A stretch of DNA of 64,000 bases from Marinobacter algicola DG893 (GTDB taxonomy: Bacteria > Pseudomonadota > Gammaproteobacteria > Pseudomonadales > Oleiphilaceae), in NCBI RefSeq assembly GCF_000170835.1, contig NZ_ABCP01000011.1, positions 36,322 to 100,321 of the forward strand, written 5' to 3'. Positions 35,054-43,254 of the stretch are shown here, piece by piece; the first letter of the stretch is position 1; the number at the start of each line of letters is the position of its first letter. The notes under the pieces were generated by a model. It saw nothing but the letters and a program-made list of their open reading frames with translations, was not told the origin of the DNA and searched no databases. The position numbers were made by a program, and so were the translations under genes.

Positions 35054-35676
35054 GGATCAGACACCCCTTTTCCGGAAGCCTTTGCGGATGACTTCAAAAC
35101 GCTCTGCGCCGGTCGCTCTTCCAGCAGCGACAGTGGCAAAGGAAGCCAGCGCGCGATCAAGCCCGCCAAGATCGGTAAAGGCAAGCAGATCAGGAATCTC
35201 ATCAGGCTGAAGTCTGCCCCCATGAACGGGAGGTCCCATATCAGAATTCGCTGCACCCCCAGGATTGCCCAACTGGTGATATAGGCGATCAGCGCACCCC
35301 GATCGGCGCCAGCACCACCCATCACCGCCAGCAGTGGGTAAGCGGAAGCCGGCCCGCCAGGGGTGATAATCCCGGCCGCAGTGGCGATGACCAGACCCCG
35401 CATGCCACTTTCCTTGCCAATCAGGCGCGAAAATCGTTCCCGTGGCAGCAAGACCCAGACCATTCCTGCCACCGTCAGAGCCGCAATGACGCGGGGCAGC
35501 ATTCCCGCCAGTAGTTGAATGTCTTCCTGGAGCGCGGCCTGAAAAGCCTGGGGGCCCAATAGCTGGTGACACACCACGCCCATTACGATCGCGAACGCCA
35601 AAAACCACCAGAAACTCCTGCCAAAACCGTCTCGAACCAGGGCAATCAGCCACTGGCGATTGGTTCTAGAAATCAC
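35050..35676 (-). CDS. Split YraQ/ArsP-like permease, first half (pair 2)
   Basis: A 208-residue relative of the gene at 10242, with about five membrane segments and the loop AAGIITPGGPASAYPLLA near 111-128, then ITSWAILGVQRILIWDLPFMG near 142-162. Start codon is GTG at 35676; no clear ribosome-binding site is seen, so coupling to the upstream His-tailed gene (24 bp before) is possible. The C-terminal 35 residues are hydrophilic. The same two-gene arrangement occurs near the universal stress gene, which shows that the split is old and functional. Confidence 0.7.
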   Translation of the reverse strand: MISRTNRQWLIALVRDGFGRSFWWFLAFAIVMGVVCHQLLGPQAFQAALQEDIQLLAGMLPRVIAALTVAGMVWVLLPRERFSRLIGKESGMRGLVIATAAGIITPGGPASAYPLLAVMGGAGADRGALIAYITSWAILGVQRILIWDLPFMGADFSLMRFLICLPLPILAGLIARWLPLPLSLLEERPAQSVLKSSAKASGKGVSDP

Positions 35677-35699
35677 AGGAAGTCATGCTTAGCGCCATC

Positions 35700-36113
35700 T
35701 CAATGTTGGTGCGCATGATCATGCTGATGGTGGTGGTCATGGGCCGAAACTCCCCACTCGGCAGGTTCCCGATGCCCCTCCATCAAGGCATCAATTACTG
35801 GGCGAAGCACATCGGCACCTGGCGGGAGTTGGCCGGCCAGAAACCCCGCGAGCCGCGCAAACGCAATCGCCTGACCGGCAACCGCATCCATGCGCTCACC
35901 CATGGCCAGGTTGTTGGCATCATTCACCGCACGTGTCAGGCCTGCCTGAAAGAGCCCAGACATATAGGAGCTTCGAGCCTCTTGTGTCGACAGGTCCGAG
36001 GGCGTGGTCTCGTCAGCCTGGACAGGCGACACGCCATACTTGCTTGCCATTTGCAGCAGGCGACCGAATAACTGGTCATCGATATAGTCTTCTTCTTCAA
36101 ATTCACCACACAT
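35700..36113 (-). CDS. Hypothetical protein with His-rich tail
   Basis: A 137-residue soluble protein I do not recognise. The N-terminal half is acidic (MCGEFEEEDYIDDQLFG); the middle is helical with two hydrophobic stretches; the last 13 residues are HDHHHQHDHAHQH-type, nearly all His, Asp and Ala. Such tails often bind Ni, Co or Zn. GAGGTG precedes the ATG. It lies between the class II aldolase gene and the permease pair on the same strand and is certainly part of the operon. A metal-delivery or transporter-accessory role is a guess. Confidence 0.7.
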   Translation of the reverse strand: MCGEFEEEDYIDDQLFGRLLQMASKYGVSPVQADETTPSDLSTQEARSSYMSGLFQAGLTRAVNDANNLAMGERMDAVAGQAIAFARLAGFLAGQLPPGADVLRPVIDALMEGHREPAEWGVSAHDHHHQHDHAHQH

Positions 36114-36145
36114 GGCGTCACCTCTTGTCTTTTATTGTGGTCTCG

Positions 36146-36859
36146 TTAACCTAGATCGAATTTTGCGATGTAGTAGTTCCAGCATTTCTCGAACAGGCCT
36201 CGTTTGGCCAAGCCTTTTCGGGCGCCTTCGGTTTCCGCTTCTGAGAAGACATAGCCACCGCCCAGGGGCGCTGCCAGCACCTGTCGCTCAGCATTGAGCT
36301 CAAGGTAAATTGCCATCACCGTAGCTTCCAGCACATCGTCTGCGGCCACGACCGAACCGTGCGCACGAAGCAGCGCAGCTTTGCCCTCACCCAGGGTTTC
36401 CGCGACCTGAACTGCAATTTCCTCGTTATTTACCGACCGCGGTGACGGAAACACCGGGATGTCACCCAGAAGCGCACCCTGCGCCAACATCACCTCATAG
36501 GGCTGGCCGGCGCTGGTCAGCAAGGTTGACCATTTCGGATGTCCATGGACCACGGATTTGACGTCCGGGCGAGCTTTGTAGACTGCCAGGTGCAACGGAA
36601 GCTCGGCGGGGGGGCGAGGCTGCTTGGGATCAAGCTCACCATCGGGACCCACAGTCACGAAATCAGCAGGCGTTAGCGCACTGCGAACAGAGTCACCGCT
36701 GTTGATCAGGATACGACCGTCGGGCAGCCGAACACTGAAATGACCGTTAAAATCAATAATTCCAAGTCGTTCAAGCACTCCGATGCCCTGGATGAGCTGA
36801 TGGGTGAACTCGGATACCGTTGCTGCTGAAGTCGTCAATGTAGGTACTCCTGAATGCAT
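36146..36859 (-). CDS. Class II aldolase/adducin family protein
   Basis: A 237-residue protein of the class II aldolase fold, which includes L-fuculose-phosphate aldolase and related lyases and decarboxylases. Metal-binding histidines appear in VVHGHPKWS (about 114-122) and the family LRAHGSVV motif near 180-187. Family members use Zn or other divalent ions to cleave or epimerise hydroxy-oxo compounds. The start is uncertain: the ATG at 36859 lacks a ribosome-binding site, whereas AGGAG is well placed for an in-frame TTG at 36838. It overlaps neither neighbour. In this operon it may cleave an aldol or decarboxylate a hydroxylated carboxylate. Confidence 0.8.
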   Translation of the reverse strand: MHSGVPTLTTSAATVSEFTHQLIQGIGVLERLGIIDFNGHFSVRLPDGRILINSGDSVRSALTPADFVTVGPDGELDPKQPRPPAELPLHLAVYKARPDVKSVVHGHPKWSTLLTSAGQPYEVMLAQGALLGDIPVFPSPRSVNNEEIAVQVAETLGEGKAALLRAHGSVVAADDVLEATVMAIYLELNAERQVLAAPLGGGYVFSEAETEGARKGLAKRGLFEKCWNYYIAKFDLG

Positions 36860-36884
36860 GCCGGCGTTGTCGAGCGCCAATGGG

Positions 36885-37376
36885 TCAAGCCCGAATGGCT
36901 TCGAGGGTCTCACCAAAAGACTCCGCGTCTGGACCAACGACCAGTGATATTACGAAGGGCCGCAAGGCCGACAGGGTTTTCTCAAGACCCTGCCGATCAT
37001 TATGCTCATCAAGCACGAAACCCGCCGTCATCTTACGACGTCCGAAGGCGGCCTCGCCCACTACGGCCGCGGCTTGCGCCGGGTCCCCGCTACAGGCAAA
37101 CATGACCACCACATCGGCATTGACCAGTTCGTCCGACAGTTTGCTTTGCTTCCCGTCGGGCGCCTGGAGAACCAGATCGTTTTCCTGTACACCGCCAGTT
37201 TGAATCACCGTCCGAAACCGGGCACCGCTCCACACCCGGCTTGCGACGTTGGCAAGCAGGTCCGCAGATGACGCTTCCAGCCCCAGCACCAGAGATGAAC
37301 GCCCTTTGGAGTTCGGGTTGCTGATTCGAAAGCGGCTTTCGGCTGCGGTCGTTGCTTTGACAGATTGACTAACCAT
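36885..37376 (-). CDS. Hypothetical protein, operon partner of Rieske oxygenase
   Basis: A protein of 163 residues (ATG at 37376; an in-frame GTG at 37388 is the alternative) with no family that I recognise. It has alternating beta-strand/helix character (VVVMFACSGDPAQAAAVVGEAAF near 87-109; FVISLVVGPDAES) resembling a small Rossmann-like or flavodoxin-like domain, but without a clear nucleotide loop. No signal peptide or membrane segment. It is between the oxygenase and the aldolase genes, 48 bp and 26 bp away, so it probably serves the same pathway. Confidence 0.6.
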   Translation of the reverse strand: MVSQSVKATTAAESRFRISNPNSKGRSSLVLGLEASSADLLANVASRVWSGARFRTVIQTGGVQENDLVLQAPDGKQSKLSDELVNADVVVMFACSGDPAQAAAVVGEAAFGRRKMTAGFVLDEHNDRQGLEKTLSALRPFVISLVVGPDAESFGETLEAIRA

Positions 37377-37423
37377 AAACTTTGCCACTCTTTTGGGGCC
37401 GGGCGCCTGAGCGCCCGCCGCCT

Positions 37424-38710
37424 TTAGACCGAAGTGTGCGGTTTACCCGGAGCCGCCTCGAGATCCTGTTTGCAGACATCTTCAAATGCTTGTTCAGGAG
37501 GCAGAACCACCGATACCGAACGAGTGCGGTGATGCGCGGGGTCCACGCCAGGAGGCGTCACCCCCTTGTCCCGCAGAGCCGTAACGGCTTTGCGCAGCAT
37601 CTGACGCGCCATGATTACGCCATTGTCGGTGGACACCAGATTCTCCTTGGTGCGATCCACAATCGGACCCATGCTCTCTTGCAGCGACGAATCCTGAATC
37701 GCAATGCCCTCAACGCCGCTGTAGGTGCGCCCCTCTTTCTGAGCCTGGCGATCAATCAGGTAGTCGTTGGTCTTGTTCGCTTTCGGGATGTATGTGCCGG
37801 GCACGTATTCACAGTGCACGCCTTTTCCCGCTTCCAGAGCTTCCATCTCGACATCAGACAGAGCCCGCGTCGGGTGATAGTCGAAGCTCCAGGCCCAGCA
37901 GCTCTCATCATCAATCGGAATCCAGAAGTGACCATGGATGGGGTGATCCCCTCGCGGTGGCACCATCGTGAAACACGGCATTACCCATGGCGTAATGCGC
38001 CAGTAGTACTTGCCATCCTCGGCGTTCCGTCGCGCGCCCACATACAATCCGCCCTCGTGCTTGACCACTTCGAAGAACGGCATTTTGTCCGCGATGTTGT
38101 ACTGGTTGCCGCGAGCCCCCTTGAACAGCGGGTCCGTGTTCAGACTGCCGCTGTGGAGGAACGACACGTGGCTGGAATCGATTCCGCCTTCCATCGCCTG
38201 CAGCCAGTTGCATTCCTGGAACCGCTTGGAGCTAAACGTCTGCTCTGAGGGCACGGTTGCAAACTCAAACTCTGGATAAGGTGGCTGGCTTTCCTTCGGC
38301 CCCATGTAGGTCCAAAGAATGTCTCCGATCTTGACCAGTGGATAGGCCTGTAGCTTGATCTTTTCACAGAAGCCGCTGTCTGCAGGCTCGGACGGCACTT
38401 CAATACACTGGCCGTTAGTGTCGTACTTCCAGCCGTGATAAGGGCAACGCAACCCGCCTTCCTCGTTACGACCAAACCAAAGCGAGACGCCGCGGTGGGC
38501 GCAGAATTCGTCCATCAGGCCGTACTTGCCATCGGAATCGCGAAAAGCGATCAGTCGCTCCGACAAAAGCTTGACCCTGACCGGCGGGCAGTCGTCTTCC
38601 GGCAACTCTTCCGCCAGCAATGCAGGAATCCAGTATTGACGGAACATTTTACCCATGGCCGCATCCGGGCCAGTTTGGGTGAGCAACTCATTGACTTCTT
38701 GGCGCAACAT
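37424..38710 (-). CDS. Rieske non-haem iron oxygenase, large subunit (phthalate dioxygenase-like)
   Basis: A 428-residue ring-hydroxylating oxygenase. The Rieske cluster ligands are C70/H72 (CAHRG) and C89/H92 (CPYHGWKYD); the mononuclear iron site is D178, H181, H186 (GGIDSSHVSFLHSG). Sequence style (PVRVKLLSERLIAFRDSDG, CQAHRG-type) is that of the phthalate 4,5-dioxygenase/PobA group, which works as a homo-oligomer without a small subunit. TGGAG precedes the ATG. It leads a minus-strand operon and is divergent from a Rieske ferredoxin gene, with operator-like element E between. The substrate is probably an aromatic carboxylate. Confidence 0.9.
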   Translation of the reverse strand: MLRQEVNELLTQTGPDAAMGKMFRQYWIPALLAEELPEDDCPPVRVKLLSERLIAFRDSDGKYGLMDEFCAHRGVSLWFGRNEEGGLRCPYHGWKYDTNGQCIEVPSEPADSGFCEKIKLQAYPLVKIGDILWTYMGPKESQPPYPEFEFATVPSEQTFSSKRFQECNWLQAMEGGIDSSHVSFLHSGSLNTDPLFKGARGNQYNIADKMPFFEVVKHEGGLYVGARRNAEDGKYYWRITPWVMPCFTMVPPRGDHPIHGHFWIPIDDESCWAWSFDYHPTRALSDVEMEALEAGKGVHCEYVPGTYIPKANKTNDYLIDRQAQKEGRTYSGVEGIAIQDSSLQESMGPIVDRTKENLVSTDNGVIMARQMLRKAVTALRDKGVTPPGVDPAHHRTRSVSVVLPPEQAFEDVCKQDLEAAPGKPHTSV

Positions 38711-38821
38711 TTACCGGTTCTCCAAAGCTCAGTTTTCAGTTTCTGAAGGAATCGGGTGGGTGAGTTTCAGGGCGTTACGTCTACCTGATCGCCGACCTCC
38801 ACCCCGACAAATTCAACATTT

Positions 38822-38848
38822 ATTCCTTTATGCGGAACGCTGTTCTTG
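38822..38848. promoter_or_regulatory. Operator-like element E (IclR-type candidate)
   Basis: Reads ATTCCTTTATGCGGAACGCT then GTTCTTG. The core GAACGCTGTTC (38835-38845) is a perfect GAAC-N3-GTTC palindrome and ATTCC/GGAAC gives a further inverted repeat. It lies in the 192-bp divergent region between the Rieske oxygenase and the Rieske ferredoxin genes. The IclR gene is about 500 bp away, making it the best anchor for the shared motif. Confidence 0.7.
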
Positions 38849-38902
38849 ATTTTTTAAATTTACATGGCAAAAATAGGGGCGTCAACTAACAGGAGTGATC
38901 AC

Positions 38903-39220
38903 ATGACAGATAACCCAACACCAACTCGACTGTGCGGTACTGACGACGTTGAGCCCGGTAGCGCGTTGCTGGTAGAGATCGATGATTTGGAGTTGGCGGT
39001 CTACAACGTCGATGGGCAGTTTTATGTGACCGACGACCGCTGCACCCATGGTCCGGGCTCGCTGTCTGAAGGCTATCTCGACGGCTGCGTCATTGAATGC
39101 GACTTCCACAACGGCGCCTTTGATATCCGAACCGGGGAAGTCGTCGCGCCACCGTGCATGGTGCCGATCAAAACCTACGAAGTTGTTGTTGAGAATAACG
39201 ATGTAATGGCGCTGCTTTGA
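38903..39220 (+). CDS. Rieske-type ferredoxin
   Basis: A 105-residue Rieske [2Fe-2S] protein that would pass electrons to the divergent oxygenase. Ligands are C47/H49 (CTHG) and C66/H69 (CDFHNG), with the usual 16-residue spacing. No signal peptide, so cytoplasmic. AGGAG lies 7 nt before the ATG at 38903; the longer frame (from 38864) overlaps promoter sequence. It is followed by the IclR gene and then the ferredoxin reductase, giving the complete electron chain in one locus. Confidence 0.92.
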   Translation: MTDNPTPTRLCGTDDVEPGSALLVEIDDLELAVYNVDGQFYVTDDRCTHGPGSLSEGYLDGCVIECDFHNGAFDIRTGEVVAPPCMVPIKTYEVVVENNDVMALL

Positions 39221-39269
39221 TCTGTTGAAACTCTCTAGGCGCACCTGGACGACCTGTCGCTTGGATGCA

Positions 39270-39298
39270 GGTATAATTGCCTTGATCGCAATAATACC
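39270..39298. promoter_or_regulatory. Inverted repeat upstream of iclR-type gene
   Basis: GGTATAATTGC (39270-39280) and GCAATAATACC (39288-39298) form an 11-bp inverted repeat with one mismatch around a 7-bp spacer, ending 51 bp before the IclR start. It may be the autoregulatory operator, although it differs from the GGAACG core of elements B-G; alternatively another regulator binds here. Confidence 0.55.
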
Positions 39299-39349
39299 AA
39301 CGCAAAGACACGTAAAACGGACACAAGGTTGTCGAGGAGGATTTCGTTT

Positions 39350-40210
39350 ATGAACAGCAATCAGAAAGTAAAAACTAGCGCCAAAAACACAAAGACCATA
39401 GTTGCAAAACCTGCGGAAGAAAAAGCAGAAGGTAAAAAAGACGGCACCAGGCTGTCTTCGGTGGCTGCGGCCATCCGACTGCTAAAGGTCTTTAATGAGG
39501 AAAACGCCGAGCTTGGAATCAGTACCCTTTCGCGCCAACTGAAAGCGTCGAAGAGTACGGTTCACCGCCTTGCTACCACACTTCTGGCAGAGGGGCTGCT
39601 GGAGCAAGACCCGGTCACTGAACGATACCGTCTTGGGTTGGGGCTGTTCTCGCTCGGTGCGCTGGTCAGACAGCGCCTGTCAGTAACCAGCGTTGCAAAA
39701 GATCTGCTGACCGATCTGCGGGATGAAGTTCGGGAAAACGTCGAATTGGCCGTTTTGAAAGGCCACTCGATCACCTACATCTACGATTTTGAGAGCCCGG
39801 AAGCGGTTCGACTGAGACCCAGGCTCGGGATGTCTGCCTTGGCTGTGGACAGTGCGCTGGGCATGGTAATGATCGCGTTCCAGAATGAAGACAAGATCAA
39901 GGAAATGCTCATCGGCACAGAGCCGCGTCTGTCAGCCGCCAGACGAAAAGAACTCTACAAAGAAATTGAGCGGATCCGGATCGACGGATTTGCCGCTGAA
40001 GAAGAGAACGCGAAGCTTGGCGCTATCTGCGTCGCCGCTCCGGTGCGCAACGCCGATGGCAGCGTCACTTCCGCGATCGGCGTGACCGTACCTGATCAGC
40101 GCGTTGATGCCAAAAGAATGGAGATGCTCTCGCGCCGCGTGGTGGAAACAGCCCAGGCTATTTCCCTTCGCCTCGGCTACATCTCGGATCAGCCGGATCT
40201 ACACACATGA
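39350..40210 (+). CDS. IclR family transcriptional regulator
   Basis: A 286-residue IclR-type regulator: Lys/Ala-rich N-terminal extension (about 1-32), winged helix-turn-helix (about 35-95, with SVAAAIRLLKVF, LGISTLSRQLKASKSTVHRLATTL) and the effector-binding domain (GLGLFSLGALVRQRLS near 102-117 on). AGGAGG lies 10 nt before the ATG at 39350. IclR regulators of aromatic catabolism (PcaU, PobR, TphR types) usually respond to the pathway substrate. Its location between the ferredoxin and reductase genes and near operator-like element E makes it the prime candidate for the shared motif of this region. Confidence 0.9.
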   Translation: MNSNQKVKTSAKNTKTIVAKPAEEKAEGKKDGTRLSSVAAAIRLLKVFNEENAELGISTLSRQLKASKSTVHRLATTLLAEGLLEQDPVTERYRLGLGLFSLGALVRQRLSVTSVAKDLLTDLRDEVRENVELAVLKGHSITYIYDFESPEAVRLRPRLGMSALAVDSALGMVMIAFQNEDKIKEMLIGTEPRLSAARRKELYKEIERIRIDGFAAEEENAKLGAICVAAPVRNADGSVTSAIGVTVPDQRVDAKRMEMLSRRVVETAQAISLRLGYISDQPDLHT

Positions 40211-40234
40211 CAAAAATAGTGGGAATCAGCCAAC

Positions 40235-41251
40235 ATGGTGCAAATCACAGTCGAAGGTAAAACAGAAGAGCAGTCGTTCGAATGCGAGCAGGATGACACC
40301 ATACTCAGAGCAGCGCTGCGGGCAGGCAAGGGTTTTCCCTACGCCTGCAACGTTGGATCCTGCGGCAACTGTCGCTTTCAGCTGCTGGACGGCGAGGTAG
40401 AACACGCACGAGAAGACGCCCCCGCATGGGGCGAGCGGGATCTGAAGCGCAACCGTTATCTGGGCTGCCAGGCTCACCCGAAAGGGGACTGTCGCATAAA
40501 ACTGAGGTTTGACGACGCCTACACGCCAGAGATTCTGCCAGCGCGCACTGAGATGACGCTGAAAGCGAAAAGCACCATTACCCACGACATCAGCGAGTTC
40601 TTTTTTGAACTCAAAACACCCACCCCCTTCCTTCCCGGCCAATACGCACTTCTTGGCCTTCCCGGTGTTGACGGCGGACGCGCTTACTCCATGAGCAACG
40701 TCACCAAAGAAGGCTCGGAGTGGCACTTCCAGATCAAGCGCGTACCAAACGGTGCTGCCACAACCTGTCTGTTTGATCGGGTAAATACCGGCGACACCAT
40801 CAAACTGGACGGGCCCTACGGCACCGCCTTTTTACGGGAGGATGCCCCGCGAGACATCTTGTGTCTGGCCGGCGGCTCCGGATTGTCACCCATGGTTTCC
40901 ATTACCCGGGCTGCGGCTGTCAGCGACAAGCTGAAAGGCCGCCAGATCGATTTCGTCTTCGGCGGCAGAGCGACCCGGGATGTCTGTGGCCGCGAGTTTC
41001 TGGAAGAGTTGCCGGGCTTCGGAGATCGTATCCGTTTCCACGCCGCTATTTCCAACCCTGGTCCAGAGGACGCCGACTGGGATGGCCACACCGGTTTCGT
41101 GCATGACGTAGCCCATGAAATTTTTGGCGACAGCATCCGCGATAAAGAGATCTACTTTGCCGGTCCACCGCCCATGGCGCAAGCCGTTCAAAAACTGCTG
41201 TTCGACCTGAAGGTTCCGCCTGAACAGATTCATTTCGACGAGTTTTACTAA
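40235..41251 (+). CDS. Oxygenase ferredoxin-NAD(P)H reductase with plant-type [2Fe-2S] domain
   Basis: A 338-residue electron-transfer reductase. The N-terminal ferredoxin domain has cysteines C38, C43, C46 and C78 (CNVGSCGNC ... GCQ). The FAD domain shows RAYSMSN near 148-154 and the NAD(P) domain LAGGSGLSPM near 211-220, ending in FAGPPPMAQAVQ and the F-D-E-F-Y C-terminus. The order ferredoxin-FAD-NAD is that of phenol hydroxylase and benzoate dioxygenase reductases. It would feed electrons to the Rieske oxygenase, either directly or through the separate Rieske ferredoxin. The ribosome-binding site is weak; the gap to iclR is 24 bp. Confidence 0.9.
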   Translation: MVQITVEGKTEEQSFECEQDDTILRAALRAGKGFPYACNVGSCGNCRFQLLDGEVEHAREDAPAWGERDLKRNRYLGCQAHPKGDCRIKLRFDDAYTPEILPARTEMTLKAKSTITHDISEFFFELKTPTPFLPGQYALLGLPGVDGGRAYSMSNVTKEGSEWHFQIKRVPNGAATTCLFDRVNTGDTIKLDGPYGTAFLREDAPRDILCLAGGSGLSPMVSITRAAAVSDKLKGRQIDFVFGGRATRDVCGREFLEELPGFGDRIRFHAAISNPGPEDADWDGHTGFVHDVAHEIFGDSIRDKEIYFAGPPPMAQAVQKLLFDLKVPPEQIHFDEFY

Positions 41252-41281
41252 ACAAGCAAAGAAAACTATCTGGAGTTTCTC

Positions 41282-42061
41282 ATGTCGTCACCTCGAGCCC
41301 GGCAGTGTTTGTTAGGCGTGGTTATCGCCCTCGGATTGGCAAGCGGCGCCCAGGCGCATTTTCAGGAATTAATTCCCGACACCGACATTGTCACCCAGGC
41401 TACGGGGCGCCAGTTGGGTCTTCAACTTCAGTTTACCCACCCAATGAGCGGCGGCCCGGTGATGGCCATGGACACACCCAGGCAGTTTGGCGTGCTTACT
41501 GTGTCCGGCAAACAAGACCTCATGTCACAGCTTACGGCCAACACCGGCAGCGCACCGCAAAGCTTTATGGCGAATTACACCATTAAAGGCCCCGGTGACT
41601 TGGTGTTCTACCTGGAGCCAGCACCATACTGGGAACCTGCCGAAGGGTTGATGATCGTCCACTACACCAAGACCGTGGTACCCGCGTTTGGCGGAAAAGA
41701 AAACTGGCAGGCCGAGGTGGGTTTCCCCGTTGAAATCACGCCACTCACGCGCCCTTATGGCCTTTGGGCCGGCAATTTATTTACCGGCATCGTCAAGCAG
41801 GAGGGAGAGCCAGTCCCCTTTGCGGAAGTGGAAGTGGAGTGGCGCAACGATGGTTCACTGGATGTTCCTAATGACGTTTACGCCACACAGGTCGTCCGGG
41901 CGGATGCCAACGGCGTTTTCAGCTACGCCATGCCGCGCGCTGGTTGGTGGGGCTTTTCCGCCTTACTTGAAGCCCCAGGTAGCATGACAAATCCAGAAGG
42001 CAAGCAGGTCCCCGTGGAATCCGGAGCGCTGATCTGGGTTCACGCACGCGAGATGGACTAG
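41282..42061 (+). CDS. nikK: ECF nickel/cobalt transporter accessory NikK (DUF4198 domain)
   Basis: A 259-residue periplasmic protein with signal peptide (cleavage after SGAQA, near residue 25), then mature H-F-Q-E-L. It is a DUF4198/NikK-like Ig-type domain protein: PFAEVEVEW and NGVFSYAMPRAGWWGFSAL are typical. NikK-type proteins help nickel or cobalt ECF importers; the new N-terminal histidine after cleavage could bind metal. GGAG precedes the ATG. It opens a five-gene set (K, M, L, Q, O) with short gaps and overlaps, probably one operon starting at or before the ferredoxin reductase. Confidence 0.82.
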   Translation: MSSPRARQCLLGVVIALGLASGAQAHFQELIPDTDIVTQATGRQLGLQLQFTHPMSGGPVMAMDTPRQFGVLTVSGKQDLMSQLTANTGSAPQSFMANYTIKGPGDLVFYLEPAPYWEPAEGLMIVHYTKTVVPAFGGKENWQAEVGFPVEITPLTRPYGLWAGNLFTGIVKQEGEPVPFAEVEVEWRNDGSLDVPNDVYATQVVRADANGVFSYAMPRAGWWGFSALLEAPGSMTNPEGKQVPVESGALIWVHAREMD

Positions 42062-42071
42062 AGGATCTGAT

Positions 42072-42698
42072 ATGGCTCACATACCTGATGGCGTTCTCGC
42101 CACCCCAATTCTGATTGGTGGTGCCGTCGTGACCGTGGCAGCGGTGACGGTTGCGGTGCATCGTCTGAGGTCAGAGCAGATTCCTCAGGCTGCAGTGATG
42201 GCTGCTGCGTTTTTCGTCGCATCGCTGATCAGCGTTCCGGTCGGGGTTAGTAGTGTGCACCTGCTGCTGAACGGGTTAATGGGCTTGCTACTGGGTTGGG
42301 CAGCGGTGCCAGCCATCCTAATCGCGCTGATATTGCAGGCCGTTTTCTTCGGTTACGGCGGCCTGCTGGTGATGGGGGTTAACGCCATGAACATCGTCTT
42401 ACCGGCACTGGTGTGTGCGCTCTTTCTTCGCGGCTTCCTGCGCCATTCGAACCCAAAAGGCGCGTTCGTGATCGGCGCTATTGGCGGGGCTTCGGCGGTT
42501 GCCATGACGGGCCTTTTGCTTTGCGCTGCCCTTGCCATGAGCGGCAATGCATTTGTTCCGGCGGCGAAAATCCTGCTGGCGACCTTTATTCCACTGGCGT
42601 TTGTCGAAGCCGTGGTTACCGGTGCAACCTTGTCCTTCATCAAGCGTGTTGCACCCGAGTTGCTGTTCATGCGCGAGGCTGCCTATGGTCAGGTCTAG
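42072..42698 (+). CDS. nikM: ECF transporter substrate-binding membrane subunit NikM/CbiM
   Basis: A 208-residue S component with about six to seven membrane segments. The N-terminus MAHIPDGVL has the conserved histidine and D/E-G motif used as metal ligand in CbiM/NikM (MHIMEG type). AGVSSVHLLLNGLMGLLLGW-like VSSVHLLLNGLMGLLLG near 61-77 is the second family signature. Spacing to nikK is 10 bp with AGAGGA. It imports Ni or Co ions together with L, Q and O. Confidence 0.88.
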   Translation: MAHIPDGVLATPILIGGAVVTVAAVTVAVHRLRSEQIPQAAVMAAAFFVASLISVPVGVSSVHLLLNGLMGLLLGWAAVPAILIALILQAVFFGYGGLLVMGVNAMNIVLPALVCALFLRGFLRHSNPKGAFVIGAIGGASAVAMTGLLLCAALAMSGNAFVPAAKILLATFIPLAFVEAVVTGATLSFIKRVAPELLFMREAAYGQV

Positions 42699-43254
42699 GA
42701 TACTGACGATACTTCTGGTGGCATTGGTCAGCCCGATTGCGCAGGCCCATTTGCTGAAAGTATTTGCGTTTGCCGAAGGCAATAGCATCACCGGCAACAC
42801 CTACTTTGTTGGCGGCACGCCCGCATCGGGGGCCAGCGTTCGAGTCATGAATGCCGACGGGCATTTGCTGGACAACCTCACACCCGATGCTGAAGGTAAG
42901 TTCAGCTACCAGGCCACCTCAATGGAAGACCACATTATTGTCGCCGATACCGGAGACGGACACCTTGCCAAGTGGCTGGTGACCGCCGCTGAGTTGACCG
43001 GCAATGAAGCGCTACCGTCCAATCAGGATAGCTCGTCTACAGCGGTCTCAGCCAACGCCCAAGAACCCAGCCACTCCGGACTGTCTGCAATCGTTGAGGC
43101 CGCTGTAGCGCGCCAGGTCCGACCGCTGCGGGAACAGATGATCGCCTACGAAGAAAGCGTCCGGCTGCAAGACATTGTTGGGGGAATTGGTTACATCTTC
43201 GGGATCTTTGGGCTGGCGGCCTGGTGGCACCAAAAACGCGGGGCCGGCTCATGA
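42685..43254 (+). CDS. nikL: NikL-type small membrane subunit of nickel/cobalt ECF transporter
   Basis: A 189-residue protein starting MVRSRILTI, inside the last codons of nikM (14-bp overlap). It has a signal peptide ending at PIAQA (near 20), a mature H-L-L-K-V start, a carboxypeptidase-regulatory-like domain (GASVRVMNADGHLLDNLTPDAEGKFSY) and a C-terminal membrane helix (IGYIFGIFGLAAWW). This domain combination fits NikL, an accessory of NikMQO systems. The open frame continues upstream to 42547 but overlaps nikM fully there, so the overlap start is preferred. Confidence 0.75.
   Translation: MVRSRILTILLVALVSPIAQAHLLKVFAFAEGNSITGNTYFVGGTPASGASVRVMNADGHLLDNLTPDAEGKFSYQATSMEDHIIVADTGDGHLAKWLVTAAELTGNEALPSNQDSSSTAVSANAQEPSHSGLSAIVEAAVARQVRPLREQMIAYEESVRLQDIVGGIGYIFGIFGLAAWWHQKRGAGS

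Noticed and set aside
37401..37416. Hairpin GGGCGC-CTGA-GCGCCC between the Rieske oxygenase and unknown gene
   Set aside because: Short stem without T-tract inside a likely operon; not called a terminator.
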